Notes under the pieces: generated by a model
Told to the model about the DNA's origin: nothing
The model's input: only the letters and a program-made list of their open reading frames with translations
Database searches by the model: none
Translations under genes and position numbers: made by a program
In this document: positions 48,892 to 57,407 of the stretch, piece after piece
Numbering within the stretch: position 1 is the first letter of the stretch
Layout: every line of letters begins with the position of its first letter
Source: Sporofaciens musculi
Lineage (GTDB): Bacteria > Bacillota > Clostridia > Lachnospirales > Lachnospiraceae
Reading direction: 5' to 3'
DNA length: 64,000 nt
NCBI RefSeq assembly: GCF_009830285.1
Contig: NZ_WUQX01000001.1
Coordinates: 2,542,501-2,606,500 of the forward strand

Positions 48892-49473
48892 CTAAAATAA
48901 AATCTTTACATTCTCATAGCTCCTCATGACATGCAGGTTATCCGCATATTCTTTTTCCGATATTTCTAGTGTTTGTTGTATCTCTTTAGCTTGATAATTA
49001 TCCATAAGCATGTTTAAGATATCCACTTGCCTTTTTGATAACTTAGCAGTATATTGTTGAACCTTATCTGAAAATTGCCCTCTTTCCTGCCGCTTGAGGA
49101 CTTCATCAAATGTATCGAAATCAGATGGTATATAATCAAGAAGGCTACATTCTTCCTCGTCCTCATTTACTGAATCTAATGAAACTGCAAACAGGTTAAT
49201 GATTCTCCTTTGTCTATGCCGTCTTGTCAGCTCTGACTTGAATTTCTTTTTCAAACAGGAATGAAGGAAACCTTCAAAGCATACACCCGTATTAGGATCG
49301 TAACAATTAAATGCCCTCCATAATACTAAGTTTGCGATTGAATAAAAATCGTCATAATCGGCATTAGTCAACGGCTCATTAAACCGCATGAAGATGGACC
49401 TTGACATTCTTTTTAACTGCCTCATGTCGTTTTCACAATATGGCTGCAATACTGCTAAATCCTTGCTATTCAT
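48892..49473 (-). CDS. Sigma-70-family factor
   Basis: A 193-residue protein. Region 2-like part: ADYDDFYSIANLVLWRAFNC, then YDPNTGVCFEGFLHSCLKKK. A linker with an acidic stretch (NEDEEECSLLDYIPSD) and a region 4-like HTH (LSKRQVDILNMLMDNYQAKE) follow. It could redirect host RNA polymerase to element promoters, alongside the element's own polymerase. It lies at the head of the DUF262 operon. Confidence 0.75.
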   Translation of the reverse strand: MNSKDLAVLQPYCENDMRQLKRMSRSIFMRFNEPLTNADYDDFYSIANLVLWRAFNCYDPNTGVCFEGFLHSCLKKKFKSELTRRHRQRRIINLFAVSLDSVNEDEEECSLLDYIPSDFDTFDEVLKRQERGQFSDKVQQYTAKLSKRQVDILNMLMDNYQAKEIQQTLEISEKEYADNLHVMRSYENVKILF

Positions 49474-49540
49474 GATGTCTCTCCTTTTTCTGGATGTGGA
49501 ATATTGATCATTTGCTTATTTCAATGGCCTATTGAAAAAT

Positions 49541-49580
49541 GGGTGTGCAGGGAGTCGAACCCTACAGAAACCGTTCACCC
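49541..49580 (-). other. tRNA-like acceptor/T-arm minihelix
   Basis: On the minus strand GGGTG pairs with CACCC, enclosing AGGG-TTCGACT-CCCT. GGGTTCGACTCCC is the consensus tRNA T-arm, followed by an acceptor-like strand and then ATTTTTC. D and anticodon arms are absent (40 nt only). It lies between two genes of one direction and may act as a processing signal or terminator, or be a tRNA remnant. Confidence 0.5.
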
Positions 49581-49589
49581 TAATATGTC

Positions 49590-49784
49590 TTAATCATTCC
49601 CTGTTATTGGTACTCTCTTTTTGACGATTTTATAAGAGAATCCTGGCATATTCTTCATGTATTCACTTTTCCGCTCTCTTGCTTCTTTCATCGTATCCTC
49701 AGCAAGAACATATTCCCATCCGTCATCATACCCATAATTACAAAGTAACTGATATTCGTCTTTCGTTTTCCTTATGTATGACAT
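49590..49784 (-). CDS. Small 64-residue protein
   Basis: The start is set at 49784 (MSYIRKTKDEYQLLCNYGYD), 9 nt behind GGGAG; the frame opens at 49883. The ending KIVKKRVPITGND is basic. This is a common small protein type in Clostridia elements, without known function. Confidence 0.6.
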   Translation of the reverse strand: MSYIRKTKDEYQLLCNYGYDDGWEYVLAEDTMKEARERKSEYMKNMPGFSYKIVKKRVPITGND

Positions 49785-49885
49785 AAAATCTATCTCCCTT
49801 CTTTTGGCTACCTCCCATCCTGTAAAATATGCAGGATGGAAACGCTCACAGCTTAAAGTCCTTTTTATAGTGACCGTGACCACTG

Positions 49886-50167
49886 TTATTTGATTCGTAA
49901 AACATTGAAAATGCTGACCTTCTCAAATGGTTTCAAATCTTCACCGAAAATCTCTTTTAATTTGTCCTTATCAAGCGTTGTCCTGCTCTGTGGTTTATAT
50001 GTAATCTTCGCCGTATCAGTGGTTTCAGTATCAACGCCATTTTCTGTCATGTAAGAAATAATCTCGCGCTCAACTGCCTTTAATTCGCCCTCAAGTTCGT
50101 CCTTCATTGTCCTAAGGCTCCTTAACTCCTGTACTTTGCTCTCTAATTCACTCTTTGAAATGCACAT
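49886..50167 (-). CDS. Coiled-coil protein with leader RNA
   Basis: A 93-residue protein starting MCISKSELESKVQELRSLRT. A helical hairpin (MKDELEGELKAVEREIISYM) is followed by a small globular end. The pattern recalls phage Gp157-like or recombination accessory proteins, but the match is weak. AAAAGGAG precedes the start. The structured leader at 50204-50379 lies directly upstream. Confidence 0.6.
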   Translation of the reverse strand: MCISKSELESKVQELRSLRTMKDELEGELKAVEREIISYMTENGVDTETTDTAKITYKPQSRTTLDKDKLKEIFGEDLKPFEKVSIFNVLRIK

Positions 50168-50203
50168 AATCCCAATCTCCTTTTCTCACTTTATTTTGGT
50201 TAG

Positions 50204-50379
50204 AAGCAACCCTTAAATAATCTTCTGGACTATTGCCAATACTCGGATGGCTCACCAGTATATTGATTTAAGTTTGTGAGTGCTTTCGGCTTGCTCGGTT
50301 GCTTTATATAGGATGATATTGCTATCCCAAAAGGGCAATTTTGCTTTGATGCTACGACCGTGTGACTTGTCGATTGCCC
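50204..50379 (-). ncRNA. Structured leader RNA, copy 1 of a conserved motif
   Basis: On the minus strand GGGCAAT (50379-50373) pairs with ATTGCCC (50339-50333). Inside are a CGAC/GTCG hairpin and the unpaired conserved UAGCAUCAAAGCAAA. A long-range stem AAGCAACC/GGTTGCTT encloses 93 nt, including GGCAATAGTC. Copy 2 has the same order with different stem sequences. Confidence 0.6.
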
Positions 50380-50421
50380 TTAAATATGAATTCTCAAAGA
50401 CTCGTCAGGGGATTTATTTGG

Positions 50422-50598
50422 TTAAATCATATTTGACAAATCAATGAGTTGTGCTATTGATAAATGGTCAATCATGACTTCGCCATCACCGTTATAAACT
50501 TCATACTGCTGATTGTTAGGCTCTACCATATTGCAAACGTAGAAACCTTTTTTATTTAGCTTGTTCTCGGCTTCTCTAATCTCTTTTTCAAATAACAT
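50422..50598 (-). CDS. Small 58-residue protein with leader RNA
   Basis: From the ATG at 50598 it reads MLFEKEIREAENKLNKKGFY and ends LIDLSNMI. AAAGGA is upstream. It is acidic, mixed alpha/beta. No family recognised. The second copy of the structured leader lies upstream. Confidence 0.55.
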   Translation of the reverse strand: MLFEKEIREAENKLNKKGFYVCNMVEPNNQQYEVYNGDGEVMIDHLSIAQLIDLSNMI

Positions 50599-50652
50599 TT
50601 TGCTTACCGTCCTTTCTTGTGCTGTGCTTTAATAGAAAACTGTTTTAATATC

Positions 50653-50762
50653 TTCTATACTACTTGCGTGTCTATTGCCTTCGTGATCGTCAGCTCACAG
50701 GGACGTAGTATAGAAATGGCTGCTTTGCTTTGACGCTACACTCTTATTTCAAGTGGACAGCC
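50653..50762 (-). ncRNA. Structured leader RNA, copy 2 of a conserved motif
   Basis: GGCTGT (50762-50757) pairs with GCAGCC (50723-50718). A CACT/AGTG hairpin and UAGCGUCAAAGCAAA lie inside. TTCTATACTAC/GTAGTATAGAA is a perfect 11-bp long-range stem that encloses a GTGA/TCAC hairpin and GGCAATAGAC. Upstream (50763-50880) are further stems: TATCGG/CCGATA around TTGCAAG/CTTGCAA, and AGGTC/GACCT. Confidence 0.6.
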
Positions 50763-51062
50763 TATAAATATCGGATTTTCACCTTGCAAGTATTCAGCCG
50801 CTTGCAATCGCTGTTTTCGGAACTTAAGCCCCCGATAACCAGGCTATTAGGTCTTTTGTTTTGTTTGCTTTGTTTGACCTTGTAAGCGTATTGTACACCC
50901 GTTATAAGTGTATGTCTATTGACATTATATCCAATTTATACACCTATTTTTTGTGCATATTATACACTTTAAACAAGTGCATGTATATGATATAATGTAA
51001 TATCAACACACTTGAATTAAGTGTATAAATGTGATATACTTTTTACAAAAGGAGGGTTATAC

Positions 51063-51275
51063 ATGTTAAAATACAGAATAGATATATTAGAAGCTCTAAA
51101 AGAGAAAGGATATACTTCTTATAAAATTAGGAAAGACAAATTAATTGGTGAAGCTCAATTAACAAAAATTAGAAGCGGAGATATTGCAAGCAAAGAAACA
51201 TTAAATACAATATGTAGATTATTAGATTGTCAACCTGGAGACATATTAGAATACATAAATTCAGATCAAGAATAA
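51063..51275 (+). CDS. Xre/HTH_26-type regulator
   Basis: The start is set at 51063 (MLKYRIDILEALKEKGYTSY) behind AAAGGAGGG. The HTH runs to RSGDIASKETLNTICRLLDC and ends QPGDILEYIN, typical of small YozG-like regulators. The region upstream (50881-51020) has repeated GTGTAT/TATACAC stretches that may be its operators. A clear terminator follows. Confidence 0.8.
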   Translation: MLKYRIDILEALKEKGYTSYKIRKDKLIGEAQLTKIRSGDIASKETLNTICRLLDCQPGDILEYINSDQE

Positions 51276-51286
51276 AATAATATTAC

Positions 51287-51337
51287 ATACACTCATTTAA
51301 AGTGTTTATTATGCACTATAAATGAGTGTATTTTTTG
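51287..51337 (+). terminator. Terminator behind the HTH gene
   Basis: ATACACTCATTTA and TAAATGAGTGTA pair, then TTTTTTG. The stem sequence echoes the GTGTA-type motif upstream of the gene. Confidence 0.75.
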
Positions 51338-51502
51338 TATATTTTTCCGAATAGACATGCACCTATTTTGGGTGTATAATTATCTCAACACCAAAACAAA
51401 GCACCTCGACAATTCAATAAAGGCTTTACACCTTTCACTTAATCCGCTATAATAAGTATACAATATATAATAGTTGCTTTCATTAATAAAGGCGGTGAAA
51501 AT

Positions 51503-51700
51503 ATGGAGGTACTAGAAATGACCGAAAAAGAAATGTTGCAAAAAAATGTTGAAGAATTTGAACGCTTACAAGACTATATGATATCTTGTGAAAAAGGATC
51601 GGAAGCATACAAAAAAATGAAAAGACGCTATACGGCATTAAAAGTCATACTAACGGCTTCCGGTATCAACCTTACTGAATTAGATATAATCAAAGAATAA
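51503..51700 (+). CDS. Small 65-residue helical protein
   Basis: Begins MEVLEMTEKEMLQKNVEEFE; mostly helical and charged. GGCGG lies upstream, and a start at the internal ATG (MTEKEM) is equally possible. First gene of a short plus-strand group with the J protein. A terminator follows at 51715-51765. Confidence 0.55.
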   Translation: MEVLEMTEKEMLQKNVEEFERLQDYMISCEKGSEAYKKMKRRYTALKVILTASGINLTELDIIKE

Positions 51701-51714
51701 AATCAACTTATCAC

Positions 51715-51765
51715 CAAAGGGTGTAAAGTCTTTATTGAATTATCAAGGGCTTTGCACTCTTTTTA
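51715..51765 (+). terminator. Terminator
   Basis: AAAGGGTG and a CAC(T)CTTT arm pair with inner AAAG/CTTT bases, followed by TTTTTATTT. Confidence 0.65.
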
Positions 51766-51789
51766 TTTACAGGTTATGGAGGTTGAGGT

Positions 51790-52320
51790 ATGAATACTTA
51801 TTTTAAGAATGTTCAGACATTGGACGAACTCAGGAAGCAATACAAAGACTTACTCAAGAAGTATCACCCAGATAATGGCGGATCAGAAGAGACTACCAAG
51901 GCAATCAATGTCGAGTATGAAAAGTTATTCAAGATATTAAAGAATAACCATTCACGGCAGGACACGACAGAAGGTAATGCAGGCAGCAATCATTCATCAT
52001 ACAATAATTCATATGACGACATGAAATATGATTTTACAGAAGATGAGTTACTGAGGGAAATGTTACAGAAGGTTATTTACCTATCTGATATCACCATCGA
52101 AATTATTGGGGCATGGCTGTGGATTTCGGGCAATACCTATCATCACAGGAAAGAATTGAAAGAACTCGGTTTCAAATTTGCAAGTCAGAAAAAGTGTTGG
52201 TATTGGCATTCTGAATCATTCAGGAAGAAAAGCCATAGACACTTATCCATGGATGATATCCGTGATTATTACGGCAGTACAGAAGTTGAAAACAATGGAA
52301 GAATAAGGTTAGAAGCATAG
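51790..52320 (+). CDS. J-domain (DnaJ-like) protein
   Basis: A 176-residue protein. Residues 9-50 form a J-domain: ELRKQYKDLLKKYHPDNGGS holds the HPD triad. After a Ser/Asn-rich linker, the C-terminal 90 residues (AWLWISGNTYHHRKELKELG, FASQKKCWYWHS) form a small domain found with J-domains in Firmicutes elements. It would recruit host DnaK, for example to remodel replication or virion proteins. Confidence 0.85.
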   Translation: MNTYFKNVQTLDELRKQYKDLLKKYHPDNGGSEETTKAINVEYEKLFKILKNNHSRQDTTEGNAGSNHSSYNNSYDDMKYDFTEDELLREMLQKVIYLSDITIEIIGAWLWISGNTYHHRKELKELGFKFASQKKCWYWHSESFRKKSHRHLSMDDIRDYYGSTEVENNGRIRLEA

Positions 52321-52385
52321 GAACTATTAAGGGTGTGGACATATCTACACCCTCATAATATACAGAGATAAGGAGATTGAAAGAT

Positions 52386-52805
52386 ATGAAGAAAAGAATT
52401 GTGAATATGATATTATCAGTGGTATTAGCGGCAATAATGGGATGTAATGCAAGTGAAGCAAGTACAAGCAAGGTATTGAGTAATGATTTGATGAATGATA
52501 ATGTTGGTATCGGTGTCATGCAAATGGTCAAGAACAGCGTACAGGTTCAACATAGCAAGACAAAGGAAGAATTTGACAGGCTGACATCTGTTATCGAGAA
52601 TCGGAATGGTAGGATTATTATTGAAATGGTTGACGCAACTGTATTAGATGGTGATGGAAATGGATCTGATTCGTTTGGATTTTATGTGAAATATGATACT
52701 GGACAGTTTTCAAAAGGTGATAAGATTCGGAGCGTTTTTGTTTACAATCCTGATACCAATTACTTTGATGATATTGTGTACCGGAGGGATCAGTTGATTG
52801 AATGA
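52386..52805 (+). CDS. Exported protein, possible lipoprotein
   Basis: The start is at 52386 (MKKRIVNMILSVVLAAIMGC), with AAGGAG upstream. Basic N-terminus, hydrophobic core and a Cys after AIMG look like a signal peptide, with a weak lipobox. The mature part has EMVDATVLDGDGNGSDSFGF. About 139 residues; no family recognised. A GGGTGT/ACACCC hairpin lies upstream (52331-52351). Confidence 0.65.
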   Translation: MKKRIVNMILSVVLAAIMGCNASEASTSKVLSNDLMNDNVGIGVMQMVKNSVQVQHSKTKEEFDRLTSVIENRNGRIIIEMVDATVLDGDGNGSDSFGFYVKYDTGQFSKGDKIRSVFVYNPDTNYFDDIVYRRDQLIE

Positions 52806-52839
52806 TTTGTGTGATTGGTGAATAGTTTATATAATGAAA

Positions 52840-52893
52840 AAAGAGTCTGACAGGTAATTTTCTCTTGCTCCGTCAGGCTCTTATTTTTTGTCC
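52840..52893 (+). terminator. Terminator behind the exported-protein gene
   Basis: AGAGTCTGAC and GTCAGGCTCT pair (one mismatch) and TTATTTTTTG follows. The stretch 52894-53147 beyond it shows nothing supportable. Confidence 0.75.
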
Positions 52894-53147
52894 TATATGG
52901 TAGGTTTATTTTGCGTTTTAAGGGGGTATTTTCGGCTTGTAATGTGTAGGTATATTCTTCTTGGGTGAAGGCATTTTGAATCGAAATAAGGTCAAATTTT
53001 TGCGTTTCAAGGCATAGATAGGGGCAGGAGATTAATGGGTATATCGGGTAGGTTTACATTAATTGAGAGATATCTTGACGCACAAAACGGGCTATGTATT
53101 CTATCCACACACCGACCTTATTTAAGCAAACCGAATCGACCCCTCCC

Positions 53148-53369
53148 CTAACTTCCATCCTCCAACTCACTAATCTTCCTCATAATCTCCCTATAAATCC
53201 TCTCCTGCTCTTCCCCAGTCAGATTTATCGTATATTCATCATAGAAATCCAGATCATCACCCATAATAAAATCAAAGAATCTCTGCAACTGTTCTACTGA
53301 CATGCATACTTCACTTGGTTCTGGCACACTATATTTCAATATTGCTATCCTCACTCTACATTGAATCAT
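53148..53369 (-). CDS. Unknown 73-residue protein
   Basis: Ends YREIMRKISELEDGS and contains SVEQLQRFFDFIMGDDLDFY. It diverges from the HTH gene at 53456, and a shared regulatory region (53370-53455) is likely. No family recognised. Confidence 0.5.
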   Translation of the reverse strand: MIQCRVRIAILKYSVPEPSEVCMSVEQLQRFFDFIMGDDLDFYDEYTINLTGEEQERIYREIMRKISELEDGS

Positions 53370-53455
53370 CCTCCACTTCTAATATTTTAGAGTTTATTAC
53401 TCTAATTGTCAATAGCGTATATTGCTCTAAGATACAATAATTCAGAGGTGAGATT

Positions 53456-53680
53456 ATGGACTACAAGGAGCGTATACGTGCTTTACGTGAAGATAATGAC
53501 TATACTCAAACAAAAATAGCAAATATCTTAAATATCGGTCAACGAACTTATGCGGACTATGAATATGGTAAAACCCGAATTCCCGTCGACGCTTTAATCA
53601 AGCTGGCTAAATTCTATGATGTGGATATGAATTATATTTCTGGTGTAAGCAATAAACGAAATATATTTCCTACGGAGTAA
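53456..53680 (+). CDS. Xre-family repressor
   Basis: A 74-residue protein: MDYKERIRALREDNDYTQTK, then the HTH ending GQRTYADYEYGKTRIPVDAL. A GAGGTGA ribosome site precedes it. The size suits a lysogeny- or plasmid-type cI/Xre regulator. The next HTH gene follows after 4 bp. Confidence 0.85.
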   Translation: MDYKERIRALREDNDYTQTKIANILNIGQRTYADYEYGKTRIPVDALIKLAKFYDVDMNYISGVSNKRNIFPTE

Positions 53681-53684
53681 TACC

Positions 53685-53903
53685 ATGATTGATTATTCTC
53701 CATTCTGGAAAACACTGAAAAATTCAACAGAATCAACGTATACTTTAATTCATAAACATCATATATCCAGTTCTACCATTGACAAATTACGCAAAAACAA
53801 GCCGCTGAATACTACTACTCTTAATGACCTTTGCCGTATTCTTAACTGTCGAATTGAAGATATCTGTAAATATGTTGCTTCTGATAATGACCAGAAATTA
53901 TAA
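53685..53903 (+). CDS. HTH_26-type small regulator
   Basis: A 72-residue protein with HHISSSTIDKLRKNKPLNTT, TLNDLCRILNCRIEDICKYV. It is translationally adjacent to the Xre repressor. A degenerate copy of its 3' half lies at 54062-54181, so the gene was duplicated. Confidence 0.8.
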   Translation: MIDYSPFWKTLKNSTESTYTLIHKHHISSSTIDKLRKNKPLNTTTLNDLCRILNCRIEDICKYVASDNDQKL

Positions 53904-53929
53904 TAAAATCTTAAGGTATGTCACATCAG

Positions 53930-53972
53930 AGTGTGATATACTTGAAGAAAAAATGGCAAAGTATATCACACT
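53930..53972. promoter_or_regulatory. Perfect 14-bp inverted repeat behind the regulator pair
   Basis: AGTGTGATATACTT and AAGTATATCACACT, 15 nt apart, with a further CACTACAGTGTG palindrome adjacent. Without a T run it resembles an operator more than a terminator. Confidence 0.5.
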
Positions 53973-54061
53973 ACAGTGTGCAGAATCAGCCGTCTTTTTA
54001 TAATAAGAGACTGTAATAATAAATAAAGACTACTATCGTAATTAATTATTCTTTTAAAAAC

Positions 54062-54181
54062 TTTTTCATTGTTGATAAATTACATAAAAATATCTCTCTG
54101 AACACCGCTATTCTTAATGACCTCTGTAGGATTCTTGACTGCCTAATACGGGATAATTGTCAGTATGTTGTAAATGATTAG
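54062..54181 (+). pseudogene. Fragment of a duplicated HTH_26 regulator
   Basis: The plus strand encodes VDKLHKNISLNTAILNDLCR, then ILDC...QYVVND and a stop, aligning with residues 26-70 of the intact gene at 53685. The N-terminal half is missing and no start is present, so it is a relic. Confidence 0.7.
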
Positions 54182-54248
54182 GATTAAATGTTGTAAAACC
54201 AATTGTTTCTCATCTAAAATAACTTACTCTTTACATAGTACACTACAA

Positions 54249-54838
54249 CTACATATCTGTTTCATATTCATTAATGATTTCTAAAAGCTTATCTGTTGTA
54301 ATCGCCCTATCAGAAAAATATGAGTTTACTACATCTCTTAGAGGCTTATCATCTGAAATTAAGATATATCCATAATGAATTGCAGCCTCTGCTATCATTG
54401 CGTCATAACTAAATTCAAATGGTCTTTTACCATTTATTTTATTTTTACTTACAATTTCTTTATATACTTGACCTTCTACACTATCTGGTGCAAGAAAACG
54501 AACTGTACCATCTAATCTACTGTGGTCACGCATACAAGAAGCAATTTCTGGAACTAATTGTACATTCAGCTCTTTATTGACAACACCAATTTTTTGTTTA
54601 AAATCCAGTGGTGGAATATAGCCTGTTTCTGATATACATTCACTGTTATATGTTTTTGCACCTTTTCCTATAAGTTCCATATCTTGTAATTCTGTTGAAT
54701 AATAACAGAATCCATATGAAACTGACTTTTTACAATATTTATTTTTTCATCAGACATTATAATATGATTGTATGCAGACGTATCAAGCATGTAATTATTA
54801 TCGTTCTCTTTATTGGATACAGTAAATTGTTTTCTCAT
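54249..54838 (-). CDS. PIN-domain protein, possible toxin, about 196 residues if one base is restored
   Basis: The start at 54838 (MRKQFTVSNKENDNNYMLDT) follows GAGGGGTGG. NYMLDTSAYNHI holds the first PIN aspartate. The frame breaks at T5 54727-54731; one extra base gives VKKSVSYGFCYYSTELQDME, which continues into SYDAMIAEAAIHYGYILISD with the distal acidic residues. PIN proteins are RNases, often type II toxins. No antitoxin is recognised beside it, so solitary or non-toxin roles are possible. Confidence 0.7.
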
Positions 54839-54986
54839 ACAGCCACCCCTCATTCATAAATTTATTAAATTATTTTCTTATTTCGTAATTATGCCATAAA
54901 CTCCATATTCTTACAATAATTATTTAATCGTAAAAATAGGGCATACCAGACTTTTACATCCGATATGTCCTATTATCACTGACTCA

Positions 54987-55553
54987 CTACTGGCGTTTCT
55001 TCATACACTCCCGCTGTTTATCATACCATTCCATCTTTTCTTCATACGCTTTCCTGCGTTCTTCGTTAATTTTTAACATTGCATTTGTTCTGGCTACCAT
55101 TTCAGATGCCTCATCTTTAACGTCAATCATTCTATGGATACTATTAAGGATTTTCTGTTCCTGTTCCGCTTCTTTACGTTTCTCCTCTGCCGCTTTCCGT
55201 TCCGCTTCTTTCTTTTCCAGATACGAATTTACAAAAGCATTATTCCTATCAATGCGCTCCTGCTGTTCCCTCCTCTCATTCTCAATGCGTTCCTGCATCC
55301 TGATATTTGCCTGTTCGTAATCATCTGCCCTCTGCTGTCTCATCCTTCTACACACATCATCTATTCCGATAATATCTTTATAGATCTTATAGTCAGGTTT
55401 TGCATAATCCAGAAGATGTCCATATCTGTTTCTGGCCTCTTCTTCCCGCTCCTGCTTTATACTGTACTCAGCATGGGCATTATCTACGTACTTATCTAAT
55501 AAATGTTCATACTTTCTTTGTAATTCCTGCGTTCCCTTTAAATTGTTTGTCAT
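54987..55553 (-). CDS. Long coiled-coil protein
   Basis: A 188-residue protein, almost entirely charged helix (ERIENERREQQERIDRNNAF, KKEAERKAAEEKRKEAEQEQ). A short N-terminal region repeats YGHLLD/YEHLLD. No family recognised. Such rods can be scaffold-like or nucleoid-associated. It follows the HNH gene by 20 bp in the rightmost operon. Confidence 0.6.
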   Translation of the reverse strand: MTNNLKGTQELQRKYEHLLDKYVDNAHAEYSIKQEREEEARNRYGHLLDYAKPDYKIYKDIIGIDDVCRRMRQQRADDYEQANIRMQERIENERREQQERIDRNNAFVNSYLEKKEAERKAAEEKRKEAEQEQKILNSIHRMIDVKDEASEMVARTNAMLKINEERRKAYEEKMEWYDKQRECMKKRQ

Positions 55554-55573
55554 AGTAAAAATCCTCCTTAATT

Positions 55574-56545
55574 TTAATCATCAATTTCAATCTTCCAGTT
55601 TATCATTGCTTCATATACACAATCAGGAATCTTTCCCTTGTATCTGTCGGCAACTACTATAATAAGAGCTTCTTTATGTCTCTTATAATCTCTAAATGAT
55701 TCTTCCACTGTATTGTAATGTCCTAATTTTATAGTTCTGCCATCAACATTCAATGCAGCACGGTATTTCCCTTTTGCCTTTTCATAATTTACGCCAATCG
55801 GATATTTGCCACGTTTACGTTTACAATTCAGCAAAAGGGTATTGATTGTATGTGGAACAAATACACATGTCTCAGGACTGTATACCTTATTACCCTTACA
55901 CAAGATATCCTTGTCTAAATCCATCTGCTCATTACCAATCATATAATAATTTTCTTCTACCCATTTATAGAATCTTTCCTTATCCTCTAACCAATAATCA
56001 CAAATGGAACAACCTTTATATTTTGGAAATCTATTATGCAATTTTTCATTGTAACAACGTGTATACATGTCATTCCATAATCTCTTCGCTTTCATGAGAT
56101 TATAGTTTAAGAATGGGATATACTCCTGTTCTCTGCCCAAATCATCAATACTAATTCTTCCATTCTTCAAATCACGCAATTCTCTATCAGATACATAAAT
56201 TAGATTATTATATTTGCTGTTTGAATTATCACCATCAATATGATATATTCTGTTTTTGCCCTTTACTGGCTCTAAGAACGCCTGTGCAACTAAATAATCC
56301 GCATTTACATCTTTTTCATATTCAACGCCTGTTTTATCTTCATAATGTACTTTCCAGTGAACTTTATTGTTACTTTTTGATAATGTATCTTTATGAGTGT
56401 AGAATTTACCTTTTATGTCATTAACTAATCTCCCTTCTGACGAAATATAATAGTGCTTTGTTCCTTCTGTCAGCACAAAAGTTTCGAGTTTATTTAATGG
56501 CACAATACCCGTACGCTTTAAATCTAATGTTTTGATTTCTTTCAT
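55574..56545 (-). CDS. HNH endonuclease with AP2-like DNA-binding domain
   Basis: A 323-residue protein. RIYHIDGDNSNSKYNNLIYV is the His-Me-finger HNH core (H-x-DG-x5-N). Near the C-terminus GKYRAALNVDGRTIKLGHYN, then TVEESFRDYKRHKEAL, matches AP2 domains of phage homing-type nucleases. A cysteine motif (YKGCSICDYWLEDKERF) lies between. It may be a free-standing homing nuclease. Upstream (56546-56823) is 278 bp with no ORF. Confidence 0.8.
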   Translation of the reverse strand: MKEIKTLDLKRTGIVPLNKLETFVLTEGTKHYYISSEGRLVNDIKGKFYTHKDTLSKSNNKVHWKVHYEDKTGVEYEKDVNADYLVAQAFLEPVKGKNRIYHIDGDNSNSKYNNLIYVSDRELRDLKNGRISIDDLGREQEYIPFLNYNLMKAKRLWNDMYTRCYNEKLHNRFPKYKGCSICDYWLEDKERFYKWVEENYYMIGNEQMDLDKDILCKGNKVYSPETCVFVPHTINTLLLNCKRKRGKYPIGVNYEKAKGKYRAALNVDGRTIKLGHYNTVEESFRDYKRHKEALIIVVADRYKGKIPDCVYEAMINWKIEIDD

Positions 56546-56823
56546 TTTTAACTATTGCATATTTCCTTTCGATGTGATAATAGATACGTTCGTTTTTATG
56601 CGAACGCAAAAATGAGAATCCAGAAATGGACTCTCTGACATGTTTGTATATTTAGTTGTAATATTTATAGGCGATTAGTTTAAACCAACTGCTGCCTGTT
56701 CAGAAGCAAACGTTTTAAAGTGTTCGCTTATCTCTATTTGACGGCTAAAAACCTAAAAATTTTCATACCCAACTTGTTAGGATTACAGGACAAGAAATAT
56801 TAAGTTTTTATTGGAATCAAAAT

Positions 56824-57090
56824 CTATCTATATCTTTTTCTATATGGCGGTGTTTCTATTACAATAATATTCTCTGCCTGTTCTTTTCCTGTCTTCTTAT
56901 TAATGCCGACACTGAACTCTACCAGATATCCGTATTCTGGACATCCGCTTCTACACTGTGACTTATGGACGAAGTATGACGCTCCGTCCTTTTTAGACTT
57001 GATAAATCCGTAACCCTTCGTTGTATCAAATCTAGTAATAACTCCCCATTCTCTGTCTTGACTTAGATATTCATCCATCAAACTACTCAT
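56824..57090 (-). CDS. Cold-shock-domain protein
   Basis: An 88-residue protein. REWGVITRFDTTKGYGFIKS and ASYFVHKSQC give RNP1 (KGYGFI) and RNP2 (YFVHK). It overlaps the HU-like gene by 8 bp. Binding of single-stranded RNA or DNA is expected. It shares only the fold with the one at 37453. Confidence 0.85.
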   Translation of the reverse strand: MSSLMDEYLSQDREWGVITRFDTTKGYGFIKSKKDGASYFVHKSQCRSGCPEYGYLVEFSVGINKKTGKEQAENIIVIETPPYRKRYR

Positions 57091-57406
57091 GGCTTCCCTC
57101 TCCCTTGATATGCTTATCTACATTTTGAGAAATATTGAATTTGATAATCCTTCTCTCTGGAAATGTCAGTTCTGTTTTGCATATTGAGTTATATGTAGTC
57201 CTAGCTTTCCTAACTTTTGACATGAACTTGCCGAAACCTCTTAAAATGATATCGTCACCGTCAATCATACATTGGGACATCTCTTCAAGGAATGTATTGA
57301 TAACAATCTCGATATCCTCTTTTTTCACCTTTTCCTTGCGTCCTTCCCTGCCTACATTTACTTTTCTCCATACCCTGTCAACTAATTCCGGCTTAAAAAT
57401 AACCAT
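57083..57406 (-). CDS. HU/IHF-like nucleoid protein
   Basis: A 107-residue protein. DIEIVINTFLEEMSQCMIDG and DDIILRGFGKFMSKVRKART give the HU helical dimer body and the GFG-F-x5-RKAR start of the beta-arm, which continues SICKTELTFPERRIIKF. It is slightly longer than HU. Element-encoded HU proteins assist recombination or DNA packaging. Confidence 0.88.
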   Translation of the reverse strand: MVIFKPELVDRVWRKVNVGREGRKEKVKKEDIEIVINTFLEEMSQCMIDGDDIILRGFGKFMSKVRKARTTYNSICKTELTFPERRIIKFNISQNVDKHIKGEGSHE

Positions 57407-57407
57407 A

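Noticed and set aside
49541..49580. A complete tRNA gene
   Set aside because: Only 40 nt separate the acceptor-like strands; D and anticodon arms are missing.
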